The notes beneath the pieces are model-generated. The model saw only the letters and a list, made by a program, of their open reading frames with translations. It was not told the DNA's origin and searched no databases. A stretch of DNA of 6,703 nt from Bin5 sp034428395 (lineage in GTDB: Bacteria > Chloroflexota > Anaerolineae > Caldilineales > Caldilineaceae), in contig DAOUHX010000290.1 in assembly GCA_034428395.1 (NCBI GenBank), positions 1 through 6,703 on the forward strand, written 5' to 3'. Both the position numbers and the translations under genes were made by a program. Below are positions 5,456 through 6,703 of the stretch, in pieces; positions within the stretch are counted from its first letter, which is position 1, and each line of letters opens with the position of its first letter.

Positions 5456-6703
5456 ATGGCAGAGAACGGCAAATCGGCTAAGTCCGCAAACTATCAGGTA
5501 ATTGGGACCCGGCCCATCCGGCACGACGGTACCGACAAGGTCCTGGGCGCAGCCCGTTACGCTGCTGACCAGAATCTGCCGGGGATGTTGTACGGCAAGT
5601 ATTTGCGCAGCCCCCACGCCCACGCGCGCATCCTCAGTATCGATACGAGCAAAGCCGAAGCGCTGCCCGGCGTCGCCGCGATCGTCACTACGGCGGACCT
5701 GGCCGAGGCGGCGGACAAAATTCAGGAGATGGGCGAAGACGCGGTGAATCTGAAGTATCTCAGCGCCAATATGCTGGCACAGGACAAGGTGCTCTATCAT
5801 GGACACGCCATCGCCGCGGTCGCGGCCAACAGCGTCCACGTCGCCGAGGAGGCGGTCGGCCTGATCGATGTCGAGTACGAAGTGCTCGAAGCGGTGCTGG
5901 ATGTGCGCGAGGCAATGGCCGACGACGCGCCCATTCTTCTGGACGGGTTGCGCACCGTCGCGCTGGGCGAAGTGGGCGACAAACCCACGAACATTGCGCA
6001 ACAGTTCCGCCACGCGCGCGGCGACCTGGAGGCCGGTTACGCCGAAGCGGACGCGATTGTCGAGCGGGAGTTCACCACCGCGATGGTCCACCAGGGCTAT
6101 ATTGAGCCGCAGGCCTCGACCGTCCAGTGGCGGGCCGACGACCAGATTGACATCTGGACCAGCACGCAGGGCCCGTTTCAGATCCGGGACTCGGTGGCCG
6201 CGCTCCTGCAGGTGCCCGTTTCGCAGGTGAAAGTGACCCCGGCGGAGATCGGGGGCGGTTTCGGCGGCAAGTTCACACCCTACACCGACCTGCCGGCTGC
6301 TTTGCTCTCGCGCAAGAGCGGGCACCGACCGGTCAAGATCGCGCTGACCCGCGCCGAAGTGTTGCTGGCGACCGGCCCCACGTCAGGCAGCTACATCAAG
6401 GTGAAGATGGGCGCCAAAAAGGACGGCCGCATCACTGCGGTTGAGGCCGACCTGATATATGAGGCCGGCGCATATCCCGGCTCGCCGGTCGGCGCCGGCG
6501 CCGGTGTGATTCTGTCCCCCTACAAGCTGGATAACCTGCGCATCGACGGCTACGACGTCGTTGTGAACCGTCCACAGAGCGGCGCCTACCGCGCGCCGGG
6601 CGGCACGAACGCGGCCTTTGCCTCGGAGACGGTCATCGACGAGCTGGCCGAGAAACTGGGTATCGACCCGCTGGAGTTCCGGCACCTCAACGCCGCCCAG
6701 GAA
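5456..6703 (+). CDS. Xanthine dehydrogenase/aldehyde oxidase family molybdopterin-binding subunit, 5' part
   Basis: The frame stays open from ATG 5456 to the window end, giving 416 residues of a protein usually about 750-800 long. It is the large catalytic subunit of a molybdenum hydroxylase, which inserts water-derived oxygen into an aldehyde, N-heterocycle or related substrate and passes electrons to 2Fe-2S and FAD subunits. Residues about 20-150 form the a/b hammerhead domain (RHDGTDKVLGAARYAAD, then LYGKYLRSPHAHARILSID). The first cofactor-binding domain follows, with TQGPFQIRD (237-245), the hallmark GGGFGGK (266-272) and AYRAPGG (377-383). The last differs from the AYRCSFR active-site loop of form I CO dehydrogenase CoxL, so it is not that enzyme. 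The catalytic Glu region lies beyond the window. No twin-arginine signal is present, so it is probably cytoplasmic. The small subunits are not upstream and may be downstream. The substrate cannot be stated. Confidence 0.93.
   Translation, partial: MAENGKSAKSANYQVIGTRPIRHDGTDKVLGAARYAADQNLPGMLYGKYLRSPHAHARILSIDTSKAEALPGVAAIVTTADLAEAADKIQEMGEDAVNLKYLSANMLAQDKVLYHGHAIAAVAANSVHVAEEAVGLIDVEYEVLEAVLDVREAMADDAPILLDGLRTVALGEVGDKPTNIAQQFRHARGDLEAGYAEADAIVEREFTTAMVHQGYIEPQASTVQWRADDQIDIWTSTQGPFQIRDSVAALLQVPVSQVKVTPAEIGGGFGGKFTPYTDLPAALLSRKSGHRPVKIALTRAEVLLATGPTSGSYIKVKMGAKKDGRITAVEADLIYEAGAYPGSPVGAGAGVILSPYKLDNLRIDGYDVVVNRPQSGAYRAPGGTNAAFASETVIDELAEKLGIDPLEFRHLNAAQE

Noticed and set aside
4445..6325. 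A 626-residue open frame on the - strand across the DUF3500 and hydroxylase genes.
   Set aside because: It is antisense to two genes with clear family motifs, crosses their spacer, and has no recognisable motif. It results from GC-rich codon use with both real genes in the same frame.
1..6703. CRISPR array, phage cassette, toxin-antitoxin pair or defence system.
   Set aside because: No regularly spaced repeats, integrase, phage structural gene or paired toxin-antitoxin frames were found; only the IS5 remnant is mobile in character.

Overview
The window is GC-rich bacterial DNA that looks like an ordinary chromosomal segment with one decayed insertion sequence at its left edge. The source cannot be named from sequence alone. 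A mevalonate-pathway decarboxylase, a molybdenum hydroxylase large subunit and a DUF3500 protein on GC-rich DNA with palindromic spacers would fit Chloroflexota, but this is inference from gene content.

Layout, left to right. (1) 1-631, + strand: the 3' part of an IS5-family transposase gene, broken by a frame change near 170-182 and an in-frame TAA at 449; its left end lies outside the window. (2) 683-3442, - strand: a probable operon read right to left. It holds a DHH/DHHA1 phosphoesterase with a long acidic insertion, an unrecognised 100-residue acidic protein, and mvaD, a diphosphomevalonate or phosphomevalonate decarboxylase. A TATAAT box lies about 40 bases ahead of the first gene. The last two genes are 7 bases apart. 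(3) 3443-4096: a divergent spacer of about 650 bases with no convincing gene. It holds a canonical G-quadruplex motif, at least four hairpins and a palindrome over a candidate promoter. (4) 4097-5191, + strand: a DUF3500 protein. (5) 5192-5455: a spacer with a good sigma70-type promoter (TTGACG, 17 bases, TACAAT) and a long imperfect hairpin at the predicted transcription start. (6) 5456-6703, + strand: the first 416 codons of a xanthine dehydrogenase/aldehyde oxidase family molybdopterin-binding subunit, open at the window edge.

The left operon links isoprenoid precursor synthesis (mvaD) with a nucleotide or oligonucleotide phosphoesterase; a direct functional link is not shown by the sequence. 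On the right, the hydroxylase large subunit would need FAD and 2Fe-2S partners, which are not upstream and may lie downstream. I see no CRISPR array, no rRNA or convincing tRNA, and no clearly new multi-gene system. The most unusual content is the structure-rich spacer, the two promoter-associated palindromes and the acidic insertion in the DHH enzyme.
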